DNA of 64,000 bases, taken from Mesorhizobium amorphae CCNWGS0123. Lineage in GTDB: Bacteria > Pseudomonadota > Alphaproteobacteria > Rhizobiales > Rhizobiaceae. The notes beneath the pieces were generated by a model. The model was given only the letters and a program-made list of their open reading frames with translations. It was not told where the DNA came from and searched no databases. The stretch spans positions 4,772,001 through 4,836,000 of the forward strand of contig NZ_CP015318.1 in NCBI RefSeq assembly GCF_001686985.1, read 5' to 3'. Position 1 is the stretch's first letter, and each line of letters begins with the position of its first letter. Shown in pieces: positions 40,660 to 48,205 of the stretch. Position numbers and translations under genes: made by a program.

Positions 40660-42078
40660 CTAGTGTTCGGTGCCCGGCAATATCTTGCCCGGGTTCATGA
40701 TGTTAAGCGGATCGAGCGCCTGCTTGATCGTGCGCATGATGTCGACGCCGTGGCCAAGTTCGTGGCGCAGGAAGCCGATCTTGCCTTGCCCGATGCCGTG
40801 CTCGCCGGTGCAGGTGCCTTCCATGGCGATCGCCCGCATGTTGAGCCTGGCGACGAATTTTTCCGCCAGCGCGATCTCTTGCGGGTTGTCGACATCCATC
40901 AGCACCAGCACATGGAAATTGCCGTCGCCGGCATGGCCGACAATCGGCGCGACCAGCCCCATCTCGGCGATATCGGCCTCGGTCTCGGTGACGCATTCGG
41001 CAAAGCGCGAGATCGGCACGCAGACATCGGTCGACAGCCCCTTGGCACCGGGCCGCAGCGTCAGCGACGACCAGTAGGCATCGTGCCTGGCCTTCCAAAG
41101 TTTCGTCCGCTCCTCGGCGACGCTGGTCCACAGGAACGGCCCGCCGCCATTCTCCTCGGCGATCATGCCGAAGGTCTCGGCCTGCTCGGCGACGCCCGCG
41201 TCGCTGCCGTGGAATTCGACGAACAGGCACGGGCTCTCCGGATAGTCGAGCTTGGAGTAATTTTTCATCGCCCGCATCTGCAGCGCGTTGACCAGCTCGA
41301 TGCGCGCCACCGGAATGCCCATCTGGATGGTGGCGATCACCGCATTGCAGGCCACCTCCAGGCTGGGAAATGGGCAGACGCCGCCGGAGATCGCCTGCGG
41401 GATGCCCTGCAGCTTCAGCGTCAGCGCCGTGATGATGCCAAGCGTGCCCTCCGAGCCGACCAAGAGCCGCGTCAGGTCGTAGCCCGCCGAGCTCTTCTTC
41501 GCCCGCTTGCCGGTCGTCACCGCTTCGCCATCGGCCATGACCGCCGTCAGCGACAGCACGTTCTCGCGCATCGTGCCGTAGCGCACGGCGTTGGTTCCGG
41601 ACGCGCGTGTCGCCGCCATGCCGCCGAGCGAGGCATTGGCGCCGGGGTCGATCGGGAAGAACAGGCCGGTATCGCGCAGATGCCGGTTAAGGTCCTCGCG
41701 TGTCACGCCGGGCTCGACCGTGCAATCGAGGTCCTGCGGGTTGACCGAAAGGATGCGGTTCATCCGCGACGTGTCGATGGAAATGCCGCCGCCCGGCGCG
41801 TTGGTGTGTCCCTCGAGCGACGAGCCGACGCCGAAGGCGATCACCGGAACGCGGTGCGTGGCGCAGGCGCGCACGATCTCCTGCACTTCGGCCGTCGTCT
41901 CGACAAAGGCGACGCCATCGGGTGCCTGCGTCGGGATATAGGTGGTGGTGTGGGCATGCTGGGCGCGGATCGCCTCGCCGGTCTGGAAGCGCTCGCCGAG
42001 CGTCTGCTTGAGGATGCCGAGCACGGCGGCGATGCCCTCCTCGTTGCGCTTGACCGGATTGAGGTCGCTCAGAGCCAT
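40660..42078 (-). CDS. FAD-binding oxidase, GlcD/D-lactate dehydrogenase family
   Basis: This 472-residue flavoprotein has an FAD_binding_4 (VAO-type) domain with VPVIAFGVGSSLEGHTNAPGGGISIDTSRMNRIL and NASLGGMAATRASGTNAVRYG. The C-terminal FAD-oxidase domain ends with ALDPLNIMNPGKILP and contains the EHGIG motif (CTGEHGIGQGKIGFL). It resembles D-lactate dehydrogenase (cytochrome) and glycolate oxidase GlcD, oxidising a 2-hydroxy acid. No glcE/glcF genes are adjacent, favouring the single-subunit D-lactate type. The ATG at 42078 follows a GAGGAATTC box. Confidence 0.9.
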   Translation of the reverse strand: MALSDLNPVKRNEEGIAAVLGILKQTLGERFQTGEAIRAQHAHTTTYIPTQAPDGVAFVETTAEVQEIVRACATHRVPVIAFGVGSSLEGHTNAPGGGISIDTSRMNRILSVNPQDLDCTVEPGVTREDLNRHLRDTGLFFPIDPGANASLGGMAATRASGTNAVRYGTMRENVLSLTAVMADGEAVTTGKRAKKSSAGYDLTRLLVGSEGTLGIITALTLKLQGIPQAISGGVCPFPSLEVACNAVIATIQMGIPVARIELVNALQMRAMKNYSKLDYPESPCLFVEFHGSDAGVAEQAETFGMIAEENGGGPFLWTSVAEERTKLWKARHDAYWSSLTLRPGAKGLSTDVCVPISRFAECVTETEADIAEMGLVAPIVGHAGDGNFHVLVLMDVDNPQEIALAEKFVARLNMRAIAMEGTCTGEHGIGQGKIGFLRHELGHGVDIMRTIKQALDPLNIMNPGKILPGTEH

Positions 42079-42179
42079 GAATTCCTCCGCGAATGGACCA
42101 GCGGCCACCCTTGTTGTGCAGCTATGGATGCGTAGTCTCACCTGCCACGCCCTGTCCAGCTATCCAGAAGGAAAACAAG

Positions 42180-42665
42180 ATGCCAAACCCCGCCCCGTTC
42201 GTATCTCGGGCCATGGATATCGAGAAGGACTGGATCGACTACAACGGCCATCTCAACATGGCCTATTACAACGTGCTGTTCGACCGCTGCTCGGACGACG
42301 CCTTCGAGATGATGGGGATGGGGCCGAACTACGCCAAGGAGCGGCGGCTGACCATCTACACGGCCGAAGTCCACGTCTGCTACGTCCAGGAACTGCACCT
42401 GGAGCACAAGGTCGTGGTCTCCTTCCAGCTCATCGACCATGACGACAAGCGGCTCCGCGTCTACCAGGAGATCCGCCATGTCGACGGCTGGCTCGCCGCC
42501 ACCTCCGAATCGCTGTCGCTGCATGTCGACATGTCCGGGCCGAAGGTGGCGCCTTTCCCGGCCGACGTGCTTGCAAAGGTGGAAGCGATGCGATCAGCCC
42601 ATGCCGCGCTGCCGATGCCCGAACGCGCCGGCCGCTCGATCGGGATTCGCCGCAAGAGCGCTTGA
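42180..42665 (+). CDS. Hot-dog fold acyl-CoA thioesterase
   Basis: This 161-residue 4-hydroxybenzoyl-CoA-thioesterase-like protein contains IEKDWIDYNGHLNMAYYNVLFDRCSDD, the hot-dog motif with a conserved Asp-Tyr-Asn-Gly-His, followed by a long beta strand. Related proteins are found in carnitine/betaine clusters (betainyl-CoA thioesterase), but here only the divergent FAD oxidase is adjacent. The ATG at 42180 is preceded by GAAGGAAAA. Confidence 0.8.
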   Translation: MPNPAPFVSRAMDIEKDWIDYNGHLNMAYYNVLFDRCSDDAFEMMGMGPNYAKERRLTIYTAEVHVCYVQELHLEHKVVVSFQLIDHDDKRLRVYQEIRHVDGWLAATSESLSLHVDMSGPKVAPFPADVLAKVEAMRSAHAALPMPERAGRSIGIRRKSA

Positions 42666-42680
42666 AGCTGCCTGGCGCCC

Positions 42681-42737
42681 ACGTTAACCTTACCGAGGTT
42701 TTAACGTGAACAAGCCAATTGAGTCGTTGAACGACTC
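42681..42737. promoter_or_regulatory. Two palindromes upstream of a small gene
   Basis: An imperfect inverted repeat (ACGTTAACCT / AGGTTTTAACGT, 42681-42707) is followed by a perfect 8-bp palindrome GAGTCGTT-G-AACGACTC at 42721-42737. The first could be a weak terminator of the thioesterase gene; the second looks like a protein binding site. Confidence 0.4.
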
Positions 42738-42808
42738 AGTGAGGCGTTTGAAAACGTACGCATCGGGTTGCGGTACCGGCGGCGGGCAAGGCGGTTCGAG
42801 GAACGTGC

Positions 42809-43006
42809 ATGAAAACCGACATCAAGGTCGAAGTGGACAGGCTGGCGGCCGATCCACGCATCACCGACTATGATTTCTGGCGCTCGCTCAAGAACGTCAA
42901 CAACGAGATCTTTCATATCGCCAACAACAACGAGCCGATCCCCTTCGACATGATCCGCTGGCGCGCCATCCTGAAGCAGGCGCGCATGAAACGCGGTCAT
43001 GTTTAG
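42809..43006 (+). CDS. Small hypothetical protein
   Basis: This 65-residue protein, MKTDIKVEVDRLAADPRITDYDFWRSLKNVNNEIFHIANNNEPIPFDMIRWRAILKQARMKRGHV, has a balanced, protein-like composition with aromatic residues unlike the shadow frames nearby. No domain is recognised. It has a weak ribosome binding site (GGAACG). It is isolated between the thioesterase and the convergent Lrp regulator. Confidence 0.5.
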   Translation: MKTDIKVEVDRLAADPRITDYDFWRSLKNVNNEIFHIANNNEPIPFDMIRWRAILKQARMKRGHV

Positions 43007-43038
43007 CTGCTGCAGGCGTTCATTTCATTCCCTGAAAA

Positions 43039-43569
43039 TCAAGGTTGGCGCTTGAGCGCTCCCAAAGGCGAACGCGCCACCACCGGCGACGACTGGATGA
43101 TCGCGGTGTTGGTCATCGCGTAGGGGATTATGCGGTCGATCACGCGTTCGAGCTCGGCCACCGAGCCGACATGGGCGAGCGCAATGAAGCAGTCCTCGCC
43201 GGTCACCCGGTCGCATTGCGCGATCTCGGGCAGGTCGTCGATGATGTCGGCAACGACAGCCAATTGTCCCGGTACCGGCCTGATTCGCAGCCAGGCGGAC
43301 AGCTTCATGCCGAGGGCGGCCGGATTGATCCGGACCGTATAGGTCTCGATGACGCCGTTCTCCTGCAGCCGCTTGATGCGCTCGGCCACGCTCGGCGCCG
43401 ACAGGCCGACGGCACGCGCCAGCTCCGCCGTGCTGGTGCGCGCATCCTTTTCCAGCAGGCGCAGGATCTTCAGGTCCGCAGCGTCGGGTTCGGGATTTTC
43501 GTTTCGAAGGCGTTTCAGGGAAAACTCCTTGCGTCCAGAAAGATAGTGATCAAGAAAGTCGATCATCAT
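43039..43569 (-). CDS. Lrp/AsnC-family regulator
   Basis: This 176-residue protein has the Lrp helix-turn-helix (LKILRLLEKDARTSTAELARAVGLSAPSVAERIKRLQENGVIETYTVRINPAALG) and a C-terminal RAM/ligand domain (CFIALAHVGSVAELERVIDRIIPYAMTNTAIIQSS). Alternative starts are ATG 43569 and 43566. Only 38 bases separate it from the divergent EamA exporter, so it very likely controls that gene, probably in response to an amino acid. Confidence 0.9.
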   Translation of the reverse strand: MMIDFLDHYLSGRKEFSLKRLRNENPEPDAADLKILRLLEKDARTSTAELARAVGLSAPSVAERIKRLQENGVIETYTVRINPAALGMKLSAWLRIRPVPGQLAVVADIIDDLPEIAQCDRVTGEDCFIALAHVGSVAELERVIDRIIPYAMTNTAIIQSSPVVARSPLGALKRQP

Positions 43570-43607
43570 CCATATAAATCGAGAAATCCACCTGCGATAC
43601 TGATCGC

Positions 43608-44513
43608 ATGAAAGTTCGAACGCAAGCCCCGGCCACGCACCCTGCCCTCGCCGGCCCTGCCTTCGGCAGGATGGCGGCCTCCATGCCGCCGCATGTCTGG
43701 TTCGGCGTCAGCGCGGTGTTCCACTATCTGGGGCCGGCCTTTGCCGTGCTGCTTTTCCCGCATGTCGGCGTGCTCGGCATGGCGTGGCTGCGCATCGCGA
43801 CCGCGGCCCTCGTCTTTGCGCCGCTGACCCGGCCGTGGTCGGTCTTCGCCCGCGCCGACCGGTCGGCACGGCTGCTGCTTCTGGCTTTCGGCGCCTGCCT
43901 GGCGGTGATGAACTGTTCGTTCTACCTGGCACTGGACCGCTTGCCGATTTCGCTGGTGGCGGCGATCGAATTCGTCGGCACCATCGGCGTAGCACTCGTC
44001 GGCCTGCGCAGCCCACGCAATGTCGCCGCGCTTGCCGTGGCCGTCATCGGCACTTTGCTTTTGATCGACGTCAAATGGTCGGATGATCCGGTCGGCCTGT
44101 TCTGGGCCTTCCTCAACGGCGCGCTGTTCGTCTGCTACATCGTGCTCGGCCACCGCATCGCCGCTTCGGGCGCCGGCGGCGGCATCGCCGCCCTTGGCGC
44201 GGCCATGGCGATCGCCTTCCTGATGGTGCTGCCCATCGGCCTCATCGACGCCCTGCCGGCCTTTTCGTCGCCGCCGCTGCTGCTCGCCGCCATCGGCGTC
44301 GGCGTCTGCTCGTCGGTCATCCCCTACATCTGCGACCAGCTCGCAATGTCGCGGCTGCCGCGCGCGAGCTTCGCGCTGATGATGTCGTTGCTGCCGGTCA
44401 CCGCGACGCTGATCGGCGTCGTCGTGCTTCGCCAGATCCCCAGCCTCACCGACTGCCTCGGCATCACTCTTGTGGTCGCCGGCGTCGCCGTGCACAGACC
44501 GGCGCCAAAGTGA
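43608..44513 (+). CDS. EamA-family (RhtA-like) exporter
   Basis: This 301-residue membrane protein has ten helices in two EamA repeats (e.g. FLALDRLPISLVAAIEFVGTIGVALVG and DQLAMSRLPRASFALMMSLLPVTATLIGVVVLRQIPSLTDCLGI). It resembles the RhtA threonine/homoserine exporter subgroup. The divergent Lrp regulator supports export of an amino acid or its derivative. It converges on the dienelactone hydrolase gene. Confidence 0.88.
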   Translation: MKVRTQAPATHPALAGPAFGRMAASMPPHVWFGVSAVFHYLGPAFAVLLFPHVGVLGMAWLRIATAALVFAPLTRPWSVFARADRSARLLLLAFGACLAVMNCSFYLALDRLPISLVAAIEFVGTIGVALVGLRSPRNVAALAVAVIGTLLLIDVKWSDDPVGLFWAFLNGALFVCYIVLGHRIAASGAGGGIAALGAAMAIAFLMVLPIGLIDALPAFSSPPLLLAAIGVGVCSSVIPYICDQLAMSRLPRASFALMMSLLPVTATLIGVVVLRQIPSLTDCLGITLVVAGVAVHRPAPK

Positions 44514-44525
44514 TCCGCCGCGAGG

Positions 44526-45428
44526 CTACGCCAGTTTCTCCTTCAGGAAAGCTACCGTCCGTCCCCAGGCCAGATCCGCCGCCTTCTTGTCGTAGCGCGC
44601 CGCCGAGGTGTCGTTGTTGAAGGCATGATTGACGCCGTCATAGACATAGACCGTGTATTTGACATGGGCCGCATCGAGCGCCTTCTTGTAGGCATCGATA
44701 CCGGCATCGATGCGCCCGTCCAGCCCCGCATAATGCAGCAGCAGCGCCGCCTTGATCTTCGGCACATCCTCGGCTTTCGGCTGCATGCCGTAATAGGCGA
44801 CCCCGGCGCTGAGGTCCGGCGAATTGACAGCCAGCGTGTTCACCGTACCACCGCCCCAGCAGAAACCGACGGCGCCAACCTTGCCATTGCCGTCCTTGTC
44901 GCCCTTGAGGAACGCGACCGTTGCCACGGCATTGGCTCCTGTCTGCGCCGGATCGAGCTTCGTGAACATGTCGCGCGCCTTGTCCTCGTCGCCTGGCGTT
45001 CCGCCGAGCGGCGACAAAAAGTCCGGCGCCAGTGCCACGAACCCCTCCAGCGCCACGCGCCGCGCCACGTCCCTGATATGCGGATTGAGTCCCCTGTTCT
45101 CATGCACAACGATGACCGTGCCGAGCTTGCCGGTCTGGTCCGCCGGCTTGACCAGATAACCTTTCATCTCGCCGCCGCTGCCGGGATAGGTGATGTCCTG
45201 CCCCTTCACCCGCGGATCGTCATCGGCCACGATCGCCGCCTGGGCGGAATTTGCCGCCAGCAGCGGCACGATCGCGGCGGCCGCGGCGCCCGATCCGGCA
45301 AGCCTGGTCAACTGTTCCATGAAACGGCGGCGGTCGAGCGTCAGATGCGTGTATTCGTCATAGGCATCGATCATCGCCTGGGTGATGGCAGGCCTGGCGG
45401 TTCCGGGGCCGGTGGCTGATCTTGTCAC
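44526..45428 (-). CDS. Dienelactone hydrolase family protein with Tat signal
   Basis: This 300-residue alpha/beta hydrolase has an N-terminal twin-arginine signal (DRRRFMEQLTRLAGSGAAAAAIVPLLAANSAQA), so it is folded in the cytoplasm and exported. The DLH nucleophile is Cys in GFCWGGG, with the acid in LDGRIDAGID and the His in GVNHAFNND, matching dienelactone hydrolase. The start is GTG at 45428, preceded by GAGGAG; the longer frame upstream has no coding character. The physiological ester is unknown. Confidence 0.88.
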   Translation of the reverse strand: MTRSATGPGTARPAITQAMIDAYDEYTHLTLDRRRFMEQLTRLAGSGAAAAAIVPLLAANSAQAAIVADDDPRVKGQDITYPGSGGEMKGYLVKPADQTGKLGTVIVVHENRGLNPHIRDVARRVALEGFVALAPDFLSPLGGTPGDEDKARDMFTKLDPAQTGANAVATVAFLKGDKDGNGKVGAVGFCWGGGTVNTLAVNSPDLSAGVAYYGMQPKAEDVPKIKAALLLHYAGLDGRIDAGIDAYKKALDAAHVKYTVYVYDGVNHAFNNDTSAARYDKKAADLAWGRTVAFLKEKLA

Positions 45429-45674
45429 GGCGTACTCCTCATTTTGGGATGACCTCGCTGCGCAAGATAGGGTCGGGGCCGGCATGGTCCAGTCCCGGAT
45501 CAGTGAGGTGGTTGTCGCAGTAAACCGCAACGTCAGTTGGGTTGTCCTGAACCAAGGCCCGCAATTCTCCCGTTGCGTCTGCGAAAATCGGTTCCGACTT
45601 TCGCAGACGATGCTGTAGGGTGCAGGTGGGGGGAACAGCCGTAGTCTTGCGGCTATGCCGAGCTTGGGTGGGAT

Positions 45675-47048
45675 ATGCTGGCAAACAGGGTGGGGAAATG
45701 GCGCACGCTTGGGCTGATGGCCCATTTCGCGACCGAACCGCTGACGGCTGCACATAGCGCACATAGCGCCTTCGGCCCTTTCATCCGGATCGACTACCCG
45801 CATTCGACCGCGGCAAAGCCGCGCCGCATCTTCATGATCGCCGACGCCGGCCTCTACCGCACCATGCTGTCCGACACCGTGACCTGGCGCAACATCCAGA
45901 TCAACGGGCGCGGCAAACGCGGACACGCTTCGAACCGGCTCTCCTATGGCATGACGCGGCTGCGCGGTGAACGTCACGAGCACTATCGCAAGCTGTTCGC
46001 GCCACCGCTCAAGCGCCCGGCAATCATGCCAATGAGCCCGGAAATGGCGCGCATCGCCGCCGATCAGGTCGCAACCTGGCCGGTCGGCACGCCGTTCGCG
46101 CTCACCGAAGCCGCCAAGACGATGGCCAAGCATCTGGCGATCGGCCTGCTGTTCGGCGACGACCACGAACGCGCCATGCCTATCGCCGAGATGATCGCAC
46201 GCCAGATTCGGGCGAGCTGGATCGTTCCGGGTCCGGCCTTCTTCAGCTGGATCAGGGAAGCCGAGGCGCAGGAACGCGCCATCCTGGCCTGGGCTGAGGA
46301 AAAGCGCGGCGACAAGGATGCCCAAGACATCCTGTCCATCCTGGTCAACAACACCGACGAGGCGGGCCGACCGCCTTCCGTGGCGCTGATCGGCGGCATC
46401 GTCAGCTTCGTTTTCGGCGCCGCCTACGACACATGCCAGAACGCACTGGCCTGGACGCTGATCCTGCTCACCCAGCACCCCAACGCCATGGCAAGCCTGG
46501 TGGCCGAGATAGACGGCGCCCTCGGCGACAGGCCCGCGACGATGGACCGGATCGGGACCCTGCCATTGCTCGATGCAACGATAAAGGAGGCGATGCGGCT
46601 TTTCCCGCCGGTGCCGCTGATGATGCGCAAGGCGACCCGGGCAACGATGCTTGGCGGCGAATCGATCGCCATGAACGAAGGCGTGCTAATCAGCGCGCTC
46701 ACCATCAACCGCGATGCTTCGCTCTATCCGGACCCCGACAGCTTTCATCCGGGGCGCTGGGCCTCGATCAAACCGTCGCCGTTCCAGTACCCCGTCTTCG
46801 GCGCCGGCGGCCATATGTGCCCTGGCATCACCTTCGGCCTGCAGATGATGAAGATCGCCCTGGCGACCATCCTGTCGAAGCGCTCGGTGACGCTATCGCC
46901 CGCCGCGCGGATCGCTTATCGCACCAGGATAACACTGGCGCCGACTGGCAACATTGACGTGATCATGCGAGAGCGCGGTGAGCCTGTCCGTACGGATCAG
47001 GCGCGCGGCCGCTTCCGCCAACTGGTCGCGCTTCCAGCGCTAACATAG
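45675..47048 (+). CDS. Cytochrome P450
   Basis: This 457-residue P450 has the heme-ligand loop FGAGGHMCPG with Cys at residue 382, the K-helix ExxR (KEAMRLFPPVP), the PERF-like FHPGRW, and an I-helix with GAAYDT for oxygen activation. The N-terminus (VGKWRTLGLMAHFATEPLTAAHSAHSAFGPFIRIDYPHS) lacks a membrane anchor, so it is soluble and needs ferredoxin/reductase partners, which are not encoded nearby. The start could be ATG 45675 or the internal Met at residue 15. It sits nine bases upstream of a methyltransferase, forming a two-gene unit. Confidence 0.9.
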   Translation: MLANRVGKWRTLGLMAHFATEPLTAAHSAHSAFGPFIRIDYPHSTAAKPRRIFMIADAGLYRTMLSDTVTWRNIQINGRGKRGHASNRLSYGMTRLRGERHEHYRKLFAPPLKRPAIMPMSPEMARIAADQVATWPVGTPFALTEAAKTMAKHLAIGLLFGDDHERAMPIAEMIARQIRASWIVPGPAFFSWIREAEAQERAILAWAEEKRGDKDAQDILSILVNNTDEAGRPPSVALIGGIVSFVFGAAYDTCQNALAWTLILLTQHPNAMASLVAEIDGALGDRPATMDRIGTLPLLDATIKEAMRLFPPVPLMMRKATRATMLGGESIAMNEGVLISALTINRDASLYPDPDSFHPGRWASIKPSPFQYPVFGAGGHMCPGITFGLQMMKIALATILSKRSVTLSPAARIAYRTRITLAPTGNIDVIMRERGEPVRTDQARGRFRQLVALPALT

Positions 47049-47057
47049 GAACCGCCG

Positions 47058-47855
47058 ATGACCGCGCAGCAAAACATGGTCCGCATCTATGACCGGGTCA
47101 TGAAAAGCAGCAAGCAGCGCCGCTACTATGGCGGAAGCGGCTTCTACAATTTCGGCTATTGGGCGACCGGCGCGGCATCGCAGCGCGAGGCCAGCGAAGC
47201 GTTGGTCGACACGCTGCTGGCGCGGCTGCCAGGCAAGGGCGGCGCCATCCTGGACGTCGCCTGCGGGCTTGGCGCCTCGACCAGGCATTTGCTGCTCTCC
47301 TATCCGCCGCAGGCGGTCACCGCCATCAACATCTCGGCCGCTCAAGTCGCAACAGCTCGCCAAAATGCTCCCGGCGCGACGGTGCTGCAGATGGATGCAG
47401 TCAAGCTCGACTTTGCCGACGAAAGCTTCGACGCGGTGATCTGCGTCGAGGCGGCCTTCCACTTCGACACCCGCGCGGCCTTCCTCGCCGAGGCCCATCG
47501 CGTGCTCAAGCCCGGCGGTGCGCTTGTCCTGTCCGACATCCTGTTCCGAAGGTTGTTCGCGTCCGGAGTTTCCGACCGCCTCGGCGTGCCAAAAGCCAAT
47601 CTCGTCGCCGACATTCCGTCCTACAAGGCGCAGTTCGGCGCCTTGGGTTTCACCGATATCGCCGTCGAGGACGCTACCGATCAGTGCCTCGGCGGCTTCC
47701 GCCGCAGCCTCGTCGCATGGCCAGGGTCGGAATACCGCAAAGGTGCGATGAGCTTCACCACCAGTCTTGCCAGCGCCGCTGTCTGCCGCCTCATCGCAGG
47801 TTATTTCGGTGCGGTCTCAAAGTCCTATCTGCTGGTTTCGGCACGAAAGCCTTGA
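47058..47855 (+). CDS. SAM-dependent methyltransferase
   Basis: This 265-residue class I methyltransferase has motif I ILDVACGLGASTRHLL, a post-I acidic-like strand (VTAINIS), motif AVKLDFADESFDAVICVEAAFHF, and RVLKPGGALVLSDILF. The N-terminal YYGGSGFYNFGYW resembles the sterol/tocopherol and rebeccamycin-sugar O-methyltransferase group. Operon with a P450 (9-bp gap) suggests sequential hydroxylation and O-methylation of a small lipid-like or aromatic molecule. Confidence 0.9.
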   Translation: MTAQQNMVRIYDRVMKSSKQRRYYGGSGFYNFGYWATGAASQREASEALVDTLLARLPGKGGAILDVACGLGASTRHLLLSYPPQAVTAINISAAQVATARQNAPGATVLQMDAVKLDFADESFDAVICVEAAFHFDTRAAFLAEAHRVLKPGGALVLSDILFRRLFASGVSDRLGVPKANLVADIPSYKAQFGALGFTDIAVEDATDQCLGGFRRSLVAWPGSEYRKGAMSFTTSLASAAVCRLIAGYFGAVSKSYLLVSARKP

Positions 47856-48205
47856 GGCGCCGAACCAGGCTTCGGCGGCACGTCAAAAAAACGGCAGGTG
47901 CAAACCCTCCTTATCTCAGTCTGAAAATATCGATATTATCGATCATCCGAAGGTATCCTACACTTTCTGGAAACCATGCATCGAGACGCGCAAGCGCCGC
48001 CTAATGCAATTAACCACCTATTAGAAGTTGAAACTCAGGGTAGGGTTTGAATATCGGCAACCGCATTTTGGGGGCGGCTTGCCCTTCTCGCCTTTGTCAA
48101 AACCCCTGCTTGGACATGGCATGTCGGTCTTTCACGGACGGACGCCGGGCGGCGAATTGATCGGCAGAAGGCCCGGCCCTCCGTCAAGAAGAAGGCGTCA
48201 CGATC
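47856..48205. other. Gene-free region before the MHYT protein
   Basis: These 350 bases have no gene I can support. The stretch 47920-48020 is AT-rich and contains ATATCGATATTATCGAT, a partly palindromic block that may be part of a promoter for the MHYT-GGDEF-EAL gene. No terminator with a clear T run follows the methyltransferase. Confidence 0.4.

Noticed and set aside
40207..42135. 642-codon plus-strand frame
   Set aside because: Antisense to the GlcD-like oxidase and the interrupted gene; no recognisable motif.
45429..46478. 350-codon N-terminal extension of the dienelactone hydrolase frame
   Set aside because: Runs antisense through the P450 gene; the GTG at 45428 with GAGGAG and a Tat signal gives a normal protein.
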